Made by a program: the position numbers and the translations under genes. 64,000 bases of DNA. Source: Myroides phaeus (lineage in GTDB: Bacteria; Bacteroidota; Bacteroidia; Flavobacteriales; Flavobacteriaceae). The notes below the pieces were generated by a model, which was not told the DNA's origin, ran no database searches, and worked only from the letters and a program-made list of their open reading frames with translations. The stretch is from positions 62,001 through 126,000 of the forward strand of contig NZ_FNDQ01000004.1 of NCBI RefSeq assembly GCF_900099675.1, in the 5' to 3' direction. The stretch's first letter is position 1. Each line of letters starts with the position of its first letter. Shown here piece after piece: positions 44,280 to 53,823 of this stretch.

Positions 44280-46460
44280 AATCTTGCTTTTTAAATATTT
44301 ATACAATTATTGCAAACACAATCTTTTCAATTTCTGTTTGCGTTTCCCCTTTATCTTTACATAAATTTAAGACAATTATTTTTAATAAGCTAATTTTAAG
44401 TAAAATAATAAAGATTAAAAGTTAATTGTATTAAAATATAAAGAATATGAACGTTATAATTAGAATCCTTTGTTGTTATTTCTCCTTCTAATTATACTTC
44501 AAATGTACTGCTGAATGCACCGAATTTATATGATAAAAATCATTGAATTTTTCAGTAAAATCATACAACTTAATTAGTGTGAAACCCCAGTAAAATAAGT
44601 GCCTTAAAGATAATTAGTTACACTGCGAAAAACGAGATAAAAACAGTTGAAAAAAATTGAAAAAATGTCTGAAATATCCATTTTTATGTACTCTGACATT
44701 TTATTTGAAAAAACATGAAAATATTTGGTGTTAAAATTCCCGCTTTTTTCTCTTTTAACTCATTTTAATCGCCCTAAAATTGATTGATTCAGTAGTTTTT
44801 ATACTAATGAATTCTGGCTATTTTTTTGTTTTCTTCTTTTCTCTCTGCTTTCTTATTTTTTCTGCACTAAAATGCTGTGAAATAATCCCCTTTCAATACT
44901 CTTCTTTTCTAAATTTATTCTTTATTTTTCTTCTCTAAATAATTTTTTATAGCACTTCTCAACATAGAAATAATAGTTTGGCTTGGATTTTGCATATAGT
45001 CTTACAACGAAATTATCTTATTCATTGGCTTTATAACCGTAAAACAGTGGATTTAAAAAATATGAGAATCACTATGCTTCAAAAACTATTCAGCTTTTTT
45101 ATTAACTTGACTATACTTCGTCAAAAATGCCTTGTTGTACCTTGTGCACAGGATCTTTACGTAGTGGCTGTTGGTAAAATTGCACATCTGATCAAGTTTT
45201 TGCATTTGAAACGCTGTCGTGTATTCAAAATCTACTTGACGAATATAACGCACCCTCTCGTTCGTAAACCTATTGCAACTTATACTTCTGACTTTTGTGT
45301 TACTCCGTATGAACGAAAGTTCTTTTGTAGATTGAGTGTTTACCGACTATAGTTTTTTTGATGTTGGTATGGCTATTTTGACTGGTCATTTGATATCATG
45401 GATTTATTCTCGCATAAAACTCTTGTAACTTGTGGTTAAATTGTCTTTTATCTAACAATAAACTGCTTGGTTATAGTAGCCTGAAATTGGTACATCGGCA
45501 AAGTATCTTTTTAAACGCCATATTTTCATGACCGTATTTGTTTTATAAGCTTTTCATAAACAAATCCCCTTTATCATACGGTACACTTGAGAAAAAGTCG
45601 TCGGGATGTTTTTCCATTGAAATTGATAGACAACGATGTAACCACTTTGGATCAAAGAGCACGAGTATCTCTAAATCCTGATAACTAATTACAGATAGCG
45701 TAACTGAATAATGTTTGCCTTTCATCGCCTACTTATGACGACGTTCCAAATAAACTGTCCCCCTTTGTTTTAGCAGAAGTCGATCTATGTTGTGTTTGTA
45801 AGTAAACTACTGTGCCTTGAATTAGCACATTCATAGGCTACCAAATTTGTTAGTGACCAATTGCCAACAATAATGGCTGGTGTTGCAAAGGTTATTTCAT
45901 GATTTTTCATTTCCTTAAAAAGAAAACTGGAGTGTAAAATCAATTAGTTGAATTGTTCCCCCACGGAAATTTCCGTTCAATTCTCAAGAAACAACAACCC
46001 ATTATTCCTATTTCTGATTATCTATGCAACAAGAATTTATAACTACTTCTTGTTTGCACAACTGCTGCTATAGTAAACCAAAGTTTTGGTTTGCTTAGCT
46101 GTAAATACAATAGGCACTTCTGTCAATAGGGTGCTATTGAAAAAATTTAGATAGGCTTGTTATTTTCTTGTGGATTATGAGTATTCATTTTTTACCAGAA
46201 GTACACTGCTATGGTTTGTTGGGTAGCATATCGAAATATGCCTATTGGTTTTCTGGTACCCTTAACTTTGCTTGTTTTGCTAATTGTTGTTTTTTGCAAA
46301 ACACGAAGTGCTGTCTTTGTTTTTCCTCTTTTTTTTAGGGTGTTAATTTTGTCAAAGAAAATAAAACGAGTTTGTAATTATCCCCTGTTTTCTTTTACTT
46401 GTTTTCAGATACGATACTTTTTATTGGGAGTCGGCGTACTTTCCAAACGTACTTTTATTT
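44280..46460. other. AT-rich gene desert, left part
   Basis: About 2.2 kb without a convincing gene. Plus frames at 44978-45352 and 46211-46462 have no start context, odd composition and no recognisable motif. On the minus strand, protein-like stretches appear in changing frames between about 45540 and 45910 (for example a 41-codon frame from 45910 to 45785 beginning MKNHEITFATPAIIVGNW, and a 60-codon frame at 45543-45725), which may be a decayed gene. Confidence 0.45.
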
Positions 46461-46470
46461 GATGTGTTTT

Positions 46471-46890
46471 ACTCCTTATATATATAGGTATAAATAGTGC
46501 ATTTTACTCCTTATATATATACGTGTAAATAGTGCATTTTACTCCTTATATATATACGTGTAAATAGTGCTTTTTACTCCTTATATATATACGTGTAAAT
46601 AATGATTTTTACTCCTTATATATATACGTGTAAATAGTGCTTTTTACTCCTTATATATATACGTGTAAATAGTGCTTTTTACTCCTTATATATAGATGTG
46701 TAAATACTACAAGCTACTCCTTATATATAGATGTGTAAATACTACAAGCTACTCCTTATATATAGACGTGTAAATACCGAAAGCCTCTCCTTATATATAG
46801 ACGTGTAAATACCGCAAGCTACTCCTTATATATAGATGTGTAAATACCGCAAACTACTCCTTATATATAGACGTGTAACCATAATTATCT
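46471..46890 (+). repeat. Tandem array of twelve 35-bp units
   Basis: The string CTCCTTATATATA recurs at an exact 35-base step, starting at 46471 and ending with the unit at 46856. Units read ACTCCTTATATATATACGTG then TAAATAGTGC(A/T)TTTT in the first half and TAAATACCGCAAGCT in the second, showing a gradual change along the array. The whole unit is repeated, with no unique spacers, so it is not CRISPR. Confidence 0.95.
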
Positions 46891-47250
46891 TGCGTTAGCA
46901 TTTAGGTTTTTAGAACTATACTTTCACCTTTCTTATGGCTCGTTATATCCCCTATTATTTACCTATTATCCACCATTGATTTAACAAGTAAACCTCCTTA
47001 GAATTACTCTTATTTCCCTTACTCAAGCAAAAGAACTTGTTTCATCCTCTCTTTAATGTTTCATTATATTGGACAAACACATAACACATTAACTAACAGT
47101 TAATTATACTGATAAAAATTATATTGATTCACTTTATTGGATTTCAAAAAAACTTCTATTTTTATCACTAAAATTGTGATATTACACAGCAAAATACGTA
47201 ATAATTGATGCGTTGTTTTTGGATAAATAAACCGATAAACTGGCAATCAT
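46891..47250. other. AT-rich gene desert, right part
   Basis: About 360 bases with no open frame, hairpin or promoter that I can support. Confidence 0.5.
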
Positions 47251-47515
47251 ATTACAAGGATATACAGACTGCAATACAAATAGAATTTGTGATGTAGCGA
47301 TGAAAAGTATCCCCTCTGTAAGGATAAACTTACGATCGAATTACAAGGATAGACAGACTGCAATGCAAATGGAATTTATGATGTAGCGATGAAAAGTATC
47401 GCTTCTGTACGGATAACCTTACGATCGAATTACAAGGATAGACAGACTGCAATGCAAATGGAATTTGTGATGTAGCGATGAAAAATATCGCGTATGCACG
47501 GATAAAATGGGAGCC
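47251..47515 (+). repeat. Three direct copies of an 89-bp unit
   Basis: ATTACAAGGATA recurs at 47251, 47340 and 47429 (step 89). Each unit continues with GACTGCAATGCAAATGGAAT, GATGTAGCGATGAAAAGTAT and TACGGATAA. The words GCAATGCAAATGGAAT and AGTATCGC are shared with module C tails at 57.3 and 58.1 kb. Confidence 0.85.
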
Positions 47516-47530
47516 CAATTATATCAACAA

Positions 47531-47590
47531 AAAAAGGATCCTATCCCTTTTAAATATCCTCAATATTTAAAAGTATAAAATCCTTTTATA
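47531..47590 (-). terminator. Possible terminator of the bioB-bioA operon
   Basis: Nested inverted repeats AAAAGGAT/ATCCTTTT and TAAATAT/ATATTTA with A/T runs on both sides, about 95 bases after the bioA stop. Confidence 0.5.
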
Positions 47591-47683
47591 AAAACAACAG
47601 TGGCATCTGTTTCAATGCCCATACCCAAGAATCAGCTTGTGGTATGCCATAATAAATTCCCCATACGAAGTATAAAACTCCTA

Positions 47684-48955
47684 CTACACCTCGTCCAAAG
47701 CTTGGAAAATAGTAGTATATATATGGTTTAATTCTTCATTTGTTACACAATAAGGAGGCAACAAATAAATGATATTTCCAAGTGGACGTAACAATATTCC
47801 CTTGTTTAAGAAATACGCATACAACCTGTCGTGAATATCATCAAAATAACTTGTGGTGTTGCCGGTTTTCCACTCTAAAGCGAGGATTGTACCGGTTTGT
47901 CGTACACATTTTACCTTCTCGTGCAGCTGCAACTTGTCGGCAAATGCTTTATGTTGTGCTACTATTCTGGCAATATCATCTTGCGTTTCTGGTCGTAATA
48001 ACAAGTCTAAACTTGCCACTGCCGCTGTACACGCAAGGGGACTCGCTGTAAACGAGTGTCCGTGGAATAGAGCTTTATCTTTCTCCTCTGAGTAAAAAGC
48101 ATCGTATATTTCATTGGTACAAGTGGTTAGCCCTAATGGCATTGTTCCTCCTGTTAGTCCTTTTGAAAAACACATTACATCTGGCTTTTCTGTCAAATGG
48201 TCTGCTGCAAACAACTTCCCTGTACGTCCGAAACCTACGAATATCTCGTCTTGTATCATCAATACATTCTTAGAACGACAGTAGGTCATCAGTTCACTCA
48301 AGCACTCACTCTCGTGCATCAACATTCCCGCCGCACCTTGTACTAAGGGTTCGTACACAAAACAAGCAATGTCGTCTGCGTGTTGATCAATGATGCGTTT
48401 GTTAGCTTCGAAGTTCTCCTTTGTTGGTACGTCGATGAAAATAACCTCAAACAACATAGCTCCAAATGGGTCTGTCCAGATTCCCCTTCCACTGACAGAC
48501 ATCGCTCCAAACGTGTCGCCGTGATAAGCGTTTTTAAAAGCCAACACCTTGCTGCGCTTTTGTTTTTTGTTGAACCAGTATTGAATACACATCTTCAGTC
48601 CGACTTCAATTGCCGTTGATCCGTTGTCTGTATAAAATACCTTTTGCTGATTATTAGGCAATAAAGCCAATAATCGCTCTGATAGTTCAATAGCAGGTTT
48701 GTGGGTAAACCCCGCAAAGATAACCTGTTCTAAAGTGGACAACTGCTCACTTACTTTTTGGGCAATGTACGGATGTGAATGTCCGTGAAGCGTTACCCAC
48801 CAAGAAGAAACAGCGTCTATATAACTCTTGCCATCGCTGTCTGTTAGGTAAACTCCCTTTGCACTGACAATCGGAATGATGTGTTCCGCTGTTTTCATTT
48901 GTGTATAAGGATGCCAATTGACAGCTTTGTCTCTTAATCGTAATTCATTATTCAT
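47684..48955 (-). CDS. bioA: Adenosylmethionine-8-amino-7-oxononanoate aminotransferase BioA
   Basis: 423 residues, full length. PLP enzyme that aminates 7-keto-8-aminopelargonate using S-adenosylmethionine in biotin synthesis. Visible: [15 protein letters not shown] (51-64), [37 protein letters not shown] with the PLP aspartate (236), and the Schiff-base Lys265 in CFSKGLTGG. Overlaps bioB by eight bases, so the two are translationally coupled; bioF, bioC and bioD are not in the window. Confidence 0.95.
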   Translation of the reverse strand: MNNELRLRDKAVNWHPYTQMKTAEHIIPIVSAKGVYLTDSDGKSYIDAVSSWWVTLHGHSHPYIAQKVSEQLSTLEQVIFAGFTHKPAIELSERLLALLPNNQQKVFYTDNGSTAIEVGLKMCIQYWFNKKQKRSKVLAFKNAYHGDTFGAMSVSGRGIWTDPFGAMLFEVIFIDVPTKENFEANKRIIDQHADDIACFVYEPLVQGAAGMLMHESECLSELMTYCRSKNVLMIQDEIFVGFGRTGKLFAADHLTEKPDVMCFSKGLTGGTMPLGLTTCTNEIYDAFYSEEKDKALFHGHSFTASPLACTAAVASLDLLLRPETQDDIARIVAQHKAFADKLQLHEKVKCVRQTGTILALEWKTGNTTSYFDDIHDRLYAYFLNKGILLRPLGNIIYLLPPYCVTNEELNHIYTTIFQALDEV

Positions 48956-49946
48956 GGCACGCTTTTTTGCTGCTTACCATTGGTTTTAATCCAAATTTCT
49001 CCAATAGTGTTTTGTCTTTTGTCAAACTTGGGTTTGGCGTTACTAACAACGTCTCATTTTCTCCTGAAAACATTGAGTTTGCCCCTGCCATAAAGCACAT
49101 CGCCTGTTCAAACTCGTCCATTTCAATACGACCTGCACTTAGACGTACCATTGTTTCTGGCATAATGATTCGCGCTGTAGCAATCATTCTAACCATATCT
49201 GTTGTATCTACCTTAGGCATATCTTCCATTGGCGTACCTTTTACACGTACTAAGGCGTTAATTGGCACTGATTCTGGGTGTTTCTCCATATTTGCCAACG
49301 TCATTAACATTGAAATACGGTCGCTATCGTTCTCCCCTAATCCGATAATTCCTCCTGAACAAACAGTAATTCCTGCTTTTCTCACGTTCTGAATTGTGTC
49401 GGTACGGTTGCTGAACTTACGCGTTGAAATGATGTTGTCATAGTTCTCACTTGACGTATCTATATTGTGATTATAAGCGTGTAATCCCGCTTCTTGAAGG
49501 CGAATTGCCTGTTCTTCTGTTAACATTCCAAGAGTACAACAAACTTCTAAGCCCATTTCATTTACTCCTTTTACCATGTCGATTACTTTGTCGAAGTCCT
49601 TATTATCTCTCACTTCACGCCACGCAGCTGCCATACAGAATCGAGATGATCCGTTGTCTTTTGCTTTTTGTGCGTGTGATAAAACGGTGTCTACTGGCAA
49701 CAAGCGTTGTACTTTAATATCGGTTTGATATCTTGCTGCTTGTCCACAGTATGAACAGTCCTCTGGACAACCTCCCGTTTTGATTGACAATAGGGTACTT
49801 ACTTGAACTTCGTTTTTTGGGTGGTACGCTCTGTGAACGGTTGCCGCTTGGTAAACTAATTCTAATAAAGGCGTGTCATATATGGCCTGAATCTCCTCTT
49901 TTGTCCAATCGTGACGGATAGTCGCTATAGTGTGGTTGTCTTTCAT
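48948..49946 (-). CDS. bioB: Biotin synthase BioB
   Basis: 332 residues. Radical SAM enzyme that inserts sulphur into dethiobiotin. The 4Fe-4S motif is Cys60-x3-Cys64-x2-Cys67 in [30 protein letters not shown] and the LSAGRIEM segment with the conserved arginine of the 2Fe-2S site follow. First gene of the bioB-bioA pair, with a perfect -7 box 27 bases upstream. Confidence 0.96.
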   Translation of the reverse strand: MKDNHTIATIRHDWTKEEIQAIYDTPLLELVYQAATVHRAYHPKNEVQVSTLLSIKTGGCPEDCSYCGQAARYQTDIKVQRLLPVDTVLSHAQKAKDNGSSRFCMAAAWREVRDNKDFDKVIDMVKGVNEMGLEVCCTLGMLTEEQAIRLQEAGLHAYNHNIDTSSENYDNIISTRKFSNRTDTIQNVRKAGITVCSGGIIGLGENDSDRISMLMTLANMEKHPESVPINALVRVKGTPMEDMPKVDTTDMVRMIATARIIMPETMVRLSAGRIEMDEFEQAMCFMAGANSMFSGENETLLVTPNPSLTKDKTLLEKFGLKPMVSSKKACHE

Positions 49947-50346
49947 TGTCGCTGTTATTTAAACATTTGCAACAAAAATATTAGTTCAGCTTCTGACTTC
50001 GGTAGTCCGGTTTAGAAACAGCGACTAAGCCACTGATTAATTGACTTATCTATATCTTGTTCTATCAATTATCATATTTTACCGATATTTACACATTAAT
50101 TAAAATAATTATAATAAAAATACTTATTTATAGCACAGTTTTTGCTTAAACAAAAACAAGTTGTATTTTAAATTAACAGAGTAACATATTTTAAAATAAT
50201 TGTATGCTGTTATAATTATTTTTATACCAATAGATATCCCTATTTCTTAAAGTTATCTTATAATTGCACTCTTTTAAACAATAAATATAATTCATTGTAG
50301 TTTTATTATTTTTAAAAATAAATTTCACTTTACCATTTTTATAACT
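49947..50346. other. Divergent intergenic region between bioB and the sulfatase gene
   Basis: About 400 AT-rich bases. Only the bioB -7 box is recognised; no BirA-type operator was found by eye. Confidence 0.45.
49973..49980 (-). promoter_or_regulatory. Promoter -7 box of bioB-bioA
   Basis: TATTTTTG on the minus strand matches TAnnTTTG, 27 bases before the bioB start. Confidence 0.55.
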
Positions 50347-52431
50347 ATGTTGAAAAACGCTTCGTTTTACAAACCTTTTAAATACTTGATTGGCTTATAC
50401 TTGCTGATTAATTTTGTGTTGAGAATTGTTTTAATTGTTCACCCAATCACTTCGTCTTCTTTTAGTGTGGGCGAATTAATGTCTATTTTCTTGATTGGTG
50501 CAATTAGAGATATAGCGATTTTTATAATCGCTTACCTTATTTTTTGGTTGTATTTTATCTTTTTATCGAATGACAAATACAAAAAACCGTTTGGTTATAT
50601 CCTGTTTTCTTTGCTTGTTGGGCTGTGGATATGGGTAACGTTTGGCAAGACAATTTTGAATGAATATGGAGGCGTACTACCTGAGATTGGAATTATTTTC
50701 CTATCAATCAAAACAGTGATGTTTGGTCTTTGCTTGTTTTTACCTCAACAGAGAACGGCAATTAGAAAGGTAAACTATGCTTTTGTTCTTTTCTTATTTG
50801 TACTGATTTTAGTGCAAAACTCTGTGAGCGAGTTCTTTTTCTGGAATGAGTTTGGTGTGCGATTTAACTTTATTGCGGTGGATTACTTGGTATATACTAA
50901 TGAGGTGATTGGGAATATTATGGAGTCGTATCCTGTGGTTCCACTTTTTGCTGGGGTTGGTTTGATTACAGCTTTATGTACGTATTTCATCTACAAAAAG
51001 ACAAATGATAGCGTGGTAAACATTGCTACATTCTCTCAAAAATTAAAGTATAGCGCAGTTTATATGGCTGTGGTTGCTTTGGCACTTTGGGCTACTCCGT
51101 CTATTATGAAACAACAACAAAAGGATAATATCTTCACGGCTGAATTGGCGAGCAACGGGGTGTATAAATTTTACAGTGCTTTTACAAATAGTATGTTAGA
51201 CTACTTTCAGTTTTACAACACAGTGCCTGAGGAAACTGTGGTGAAGAATATGAAACAGTTTTACCCTTCTTATAACGGAGGGGAGTCTTTATTGCGCGAG
51301 ATTAAAGGCGACTCTACTATGCAAAAGAAAAATGTGGTGTTGATTAGTATTGAGAGTTATAGTGCGGATTTCTTGTCGTTTTATGGTAATGATAAAAAGT
51401 TGACGCCTTTCTTAGATAGTCTGGCTACAAAGAGTTTGTTTTTTACTAATGTGTATGCAACAGGTAATAGAACGGTGCGTGGTTTGGAGGCGATGACGAT
51501 GTGTATTCCGCCTTCGCCTGGTGAGAGTGTGGTGAAACGCGTGGACAACAAGGACAAGTTTACAACGGGTTCTGTGTTTGCTAAAAAGGGGTATGAGACA
51601 AAGTACTTGTATGGTGGTGATGCGTATTTTGACAATATGCGCGATTACTATGGGGGTAATGGGTATAATATTGTGGATAAGTCTGCTTTTAAACCAGAGG
51701 AGATTACGTTTGAAAACATCTGGGGGGTTTGTGATGAGGATATGTTTAACAAGGCGATTAAGGTGATGAATGAGGAACACGCTACTGGAAAGCCTTTCTT
51801 TAATCAGATTATGACGGTGAGTAACCACCGCCCATTTACCTATCCGGAGGGAGTGTTGGATGTGTCGGACTTGTCGAGTGGTCGTGATAAGGGGGTTCGT
51901 TATACTGATTATGCAATTGGACAGTTCTTCAAAATGGCAGCTAAGCAACCGTGGTTTGAGAATACGGTGTTTGTTATTATGGCTGACCACTGTGCGTCTA
52001 GTGCTGGTAAAACACAGTTACCGCTTGATAAATACCGTATTCCGGCTATGATATACGCGCCAAATGGGGTGCCTGCACAACAGTTTGATAAAGTGATGTC
52101 GCAGATTGATGTGATGCCAACATTGCTTGGTTTGCTTAACTTCAGTTATGAGTCTAAGTTTTTTGGCACGAATGTATTGGCAGAGGAGTATGTTCCGCGT
52201 GCTTTTATTGCTACTTACCAAGATTTAGGGTATATTAGAGACAATACGCTTACGATATTGAGTGCTAACAGAAATGTAAACCAGTTTGTGTTTACGCCTG
52301 GGGCAATTAACAATCCGGTTATTCCGCTGGTTAAGAGTCCGAAGTTGAATCAAAAGTATGTAGATGAGGCCGTTTCGTTTTATCAGTTTACAGCGAAACA
52401 GCTTGAAAAGAGTGCTTATAATAAGTTTTAA
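50347..52431 (+). CDS. LTA-synthase-family sulfatase (alkaline-phosphatase superfamily membrane enzyme)
   Basis: 694 residues. Five predicted TM segments (about 12-32, 45-70, 80-100, 140-160, 200-216, with a further one near 240) precede a large periplasmic sulfatase-fold domain. The metal/nucleophile residues are Glu336 in LISIESYSADF, Thr376 in ATGNRTVRGLEAM, and Asp-His in FVIMADHCASS. In Gram-negatives this family includes phosphoglycerol and phosphoethanolamine transferases that modify envelope glycans or lipid A; no teichoic acid is expected. The exact acceptor is unknown. Single gene with a terminator. Confidence 0.88.
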   Translation: MLKNASFYKPFKYLIGLYLLINFVLRIVLIVHPITSSSFSVGELMSIFLIGAIRDIAIFIIAYLIFWLYFIFLSNDKYKKPFGYILFSLLVGLWIWVTFGKTILNEYGGVLPEIGIIFLSIKTVMFGLCLFLPQQRTAIRKVNYAFVLFLFVLILVQNSVSEFFFWNEFGVRFNFIAVDYLVYTNEVIGNIMESYPVVPLFAGVGLITALCTYFIYKKTNDSVVNIATFSQKLKYSAVYMAVVALALWATPSIMKQQQKDNIFTAELASNGVYKFYSAFTNSMLDYFQFYNTVPEETVVKNMKQFYPSYNGGESLLREIKGDSTMQKKNVVLISIESYSADFLSFYGNDKKLTPFLDSLATKSLFFTNVYATGNRTVRGLEAMTMCIPPSPGESVVKRVDNKDKFTTGSVFAKKGYETKYLYGGDAYFDNMRDYYGGNGYNIVDKSAFKPEEITFENIWGVCDEDMFNKAIKVMNEEHATGKPFFNQIMTVSNHRPFTYPEGVLDVSDLSSGRDKGVRYTDYAIGQFFKMAAKQPWFENTVFVIMADHCASSAGKTQLPLDKYRIPAMIYAPNGVPAQQFDKVMSQIDVMPTLLGLLNFSYESKFFGTNVLAEEYVPRAFIATYQDLGYIRDNTLTILSANRNVNQFVFTPGAINNPVIPLVKSPKLNQKYVDEAVSFYQFTAKQLEKSAYNKF

Positions 52432-52447
52432 GTTAATATTTATTTAT

Positions 52448-52488
52448 ATAACCGGTTTGCAGTTTACCTACTGTGAGCCGGTTTTTTA
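52448..52488 (+). terminator. Terminator of the LTA-synthase-like gene
   Basis: AACCGG/CCGGTT outer stem with CAGT/ACTG inner pairs, then six T. Confidence 0.75.
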
Positions 52489-52524
52489 ATATGTGATGCG
52501 TGATACGTAAAACGATATGCGTAA

Positions 52525-52662
52525 TGCGTCTTTGTGTATATGTATTATGCAGGTTTGTTTATAAATAAACAACAAGGGGCGAACACACAGGTTCGCCCGT
52601 ACGAGCGCGATACGTGATATACGTTGTGTCGTATGCCGTGCGGGCGAATAATTCCCCTACCT
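52525..52662 (-). repeat. Hairpin module A plus module B, reverse orientation
   Basis: Module A (52525-52615) with AACAAGGGGCGAACACACAG and the TTGTTTAT-type hairpin, then a module B remnant (52628-52662, GCGGGCGAATAATTCCCCTA) whose loop is partly lost. Confidence 0.8.
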
Positions 52663-52676
52663 TTTGGGATCAAGAC

Positions 52677-52760
52677 AAAAAAGAAAAGAAGAAAACAGAA
52701 AAGCGCAGCTTTTCAAAAAAGAAAGAAAGATTGAAAGCATCGCTTTCAAGAAAAACAAAA
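52677..52760 (-). repeat. R2-related purine-rich fragment
   Basis: AGAAAACAGAAAAGCGCAGC and GATTGAAAGC.TCGCTTTCAA match the inner purine-rich end of the R2 arm at 33900-34020. Confidence 0.65.
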
Positions 52761-52796
52761 ACGGGAGACCGATATGTACTGCGATCTCCCGTTTCT
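52761..52796 (-). terminator. Orphan terminator-like hairpin 1
   Basis: ACGGGAGA/TCTCCCGT stem. The better T tract follows on the minus strand, but no minus-strand gene ends here. Confidence 0.5.
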
Positions 52797-52863
52797 TTAA
52801 ACACACACTTTCATTTTTAACTAAAATGAAAAACAAAAATTACGTTTTCTTCGTTTCCAACGA

Positions 52864-52906
52864 AAACGGGAGAGCACCACTTACCTTGCTCTCCCGTTTT
52901 TTGTTT
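52864..52906 (+). terminator. Orphan terminator-like hairpin 2
   Basis: AAACGGGAGAGC/GCTCTCCCGTTT, a perfect 12-base stem followed by TTTTTTGTTTT on the plus strand. No plus-strand protein gene ends nearby; it may end a short RNA starting after 52797. Confidence 0.6.
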
Positions 52907-53089
52907 TGAAAAAAACACTTTATCACTTGTAATATAAATTGAAAAAAAAAAAATCAAAATTAGATAACTAAAACACAACATTAAATTATGAATATAACCT
53001 AAACACAAAATCCTCTAAAGCTTTCCAACTCTCGAGATATTTATCTAATTTTGACACTACAAAAGTCACAAAAATTACATCACTCACAT

Positions 53090-53103
53090 AGGACATTTGT
53101 CCT
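53090..53103 (+). promoter_or_regulatory. Perfect 14-bp palindrome overlapping the presumed -7 box of the Crp/Fnr gene
   Basis: AGGACATTTGTCCT contains GACATTTG, a 7/8 match to TAnnTTTG, 16 bases before the ATG at 53119. A repressor bound here would block the promoter; autoregulation is one possibility. Confidence 0.45.
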
Positions 53104-53118
53104 TAATGCTATAAAAAA

Positions 53119-53694
53119 ATGTTAAGAATAAATATTGATTTTTTATCGTACATCGAGTCGCTTGCTCAGACGGAAGTTTTCAATGATAAAATTCTCCTAC
53201 ATCCTTATAAACCAAAGGATATTATGCTGCACCAAGGGGATGCGGTTACCAAAGTTATCGTGATTAAAGACGGTATTACCAAGTGCTTTATTACAGAGGA
53301 AAATGGGAAGGAATATATTCCGGAGTTTTTGAGTACGGGTGAGATTATGGGTGAGATTGAATACTTGAGTAAAAGGAACTGCTTGTGCTCGGTGGAGGCA
53401 ATTACACCTGTGAATGCGTATATTATTCCGCTGTCGGTTTTTGAGCATTTACTGAAAACAGATATCACGTTTAATAATACGATTTTAGAGGTTGAGGCGG
53501 TACGTGTGTATAACACCAGTCAACGTGCTTCTTTTCAACAGTTATATACGGTTGAACACGCTTTGGAGAAGTTGTTGGAACTACAACAAAAAGAGAATGT
53601 GGTCATTTCGAAAGAGGATATGGCGTCTTATCTTGGAATTACAACCCGTACGTTGAATAGGTCGTTGAAGAAAATTCACGAAGGCGAAGAGTAA
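53119..53694 (+). CDS. Crp/Fnr-family transcriptional regulator
   Basis: 191 residues. Cyclic-nucleotide-binding-type beta roll (about 22-115: YKPKDIMLHQGDAVTKVIVIKDGITKCF...STGEIMGEIEYLSKRNCLCSVEAITPVNAYIIP), a dimerisation helix (120-155), and a C-terminal helix-turn-helix (about 162-188: ISKEDMASYLGITTRTLNRSLKKI). There are no N-terminal cysteines for an Fe-S cluster, so it is not a classical Fnr. Targets unknown. A 35-base stretch of its 3' part (near 53555) reappears, altered, after the stop (53735-53775). Confidence 0.9.
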   Translation: MLRINIDFLSYIESLAQTEVFNDKILLHPYKPKDIMLHQGDAVTKVIVIKDGITKCFITEENGKEYIPEFLSTGEIMGEIEYLSKRNCLCSVEAITPVNAYIIPLSVFEHLLKTDITFNNTILEVEAVRVYNTSQRASFQQLYTVEHALEKLLELQQKENVVISKEDMASYLGITTRTLNRSLKKIHEGEE

Positions 53695-53781
53695 TCACTG
53701 TTGATCTGTAAACGGTTAAAACGCGTTTGCTACATCGTTTAACACGCTTTTGGAGAAGTTGTTAGAACTTAAAATATAAAA

Positions 53782-53806
53782 AGGGCGAAGTAATATTCGC
53801 CCTTTC
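53782..53806. terminator. Bidirectional terminator between the Crp/Fnr and aminopeptidase genes
   Basis: GGGCGAA/TTCGCCC stem with a six-base loop and T-rich flanks on both strands. The stem resembles module B. Confidence 0.75.
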
Positions 53807-53823
53807 TTAGTATGTATGTTTTC

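Noticed and set aside
44978-45352. 124-codon plus-strand frame in the gene desert
   Set aside because: No ribosome site, no promoter, no motif, and unusual composition; not supported as a gene.
46471-46890. Possible CRISPR array
   Set aside because: The entire 35-bp unit repeats with no unique spacers, and no cas gene is present in the window.
52614-52909. Frames of 68 and 81 codons near 52.7 kb
   Set aside because: They run through module B, an R2 fragment and two terminator hairpins.
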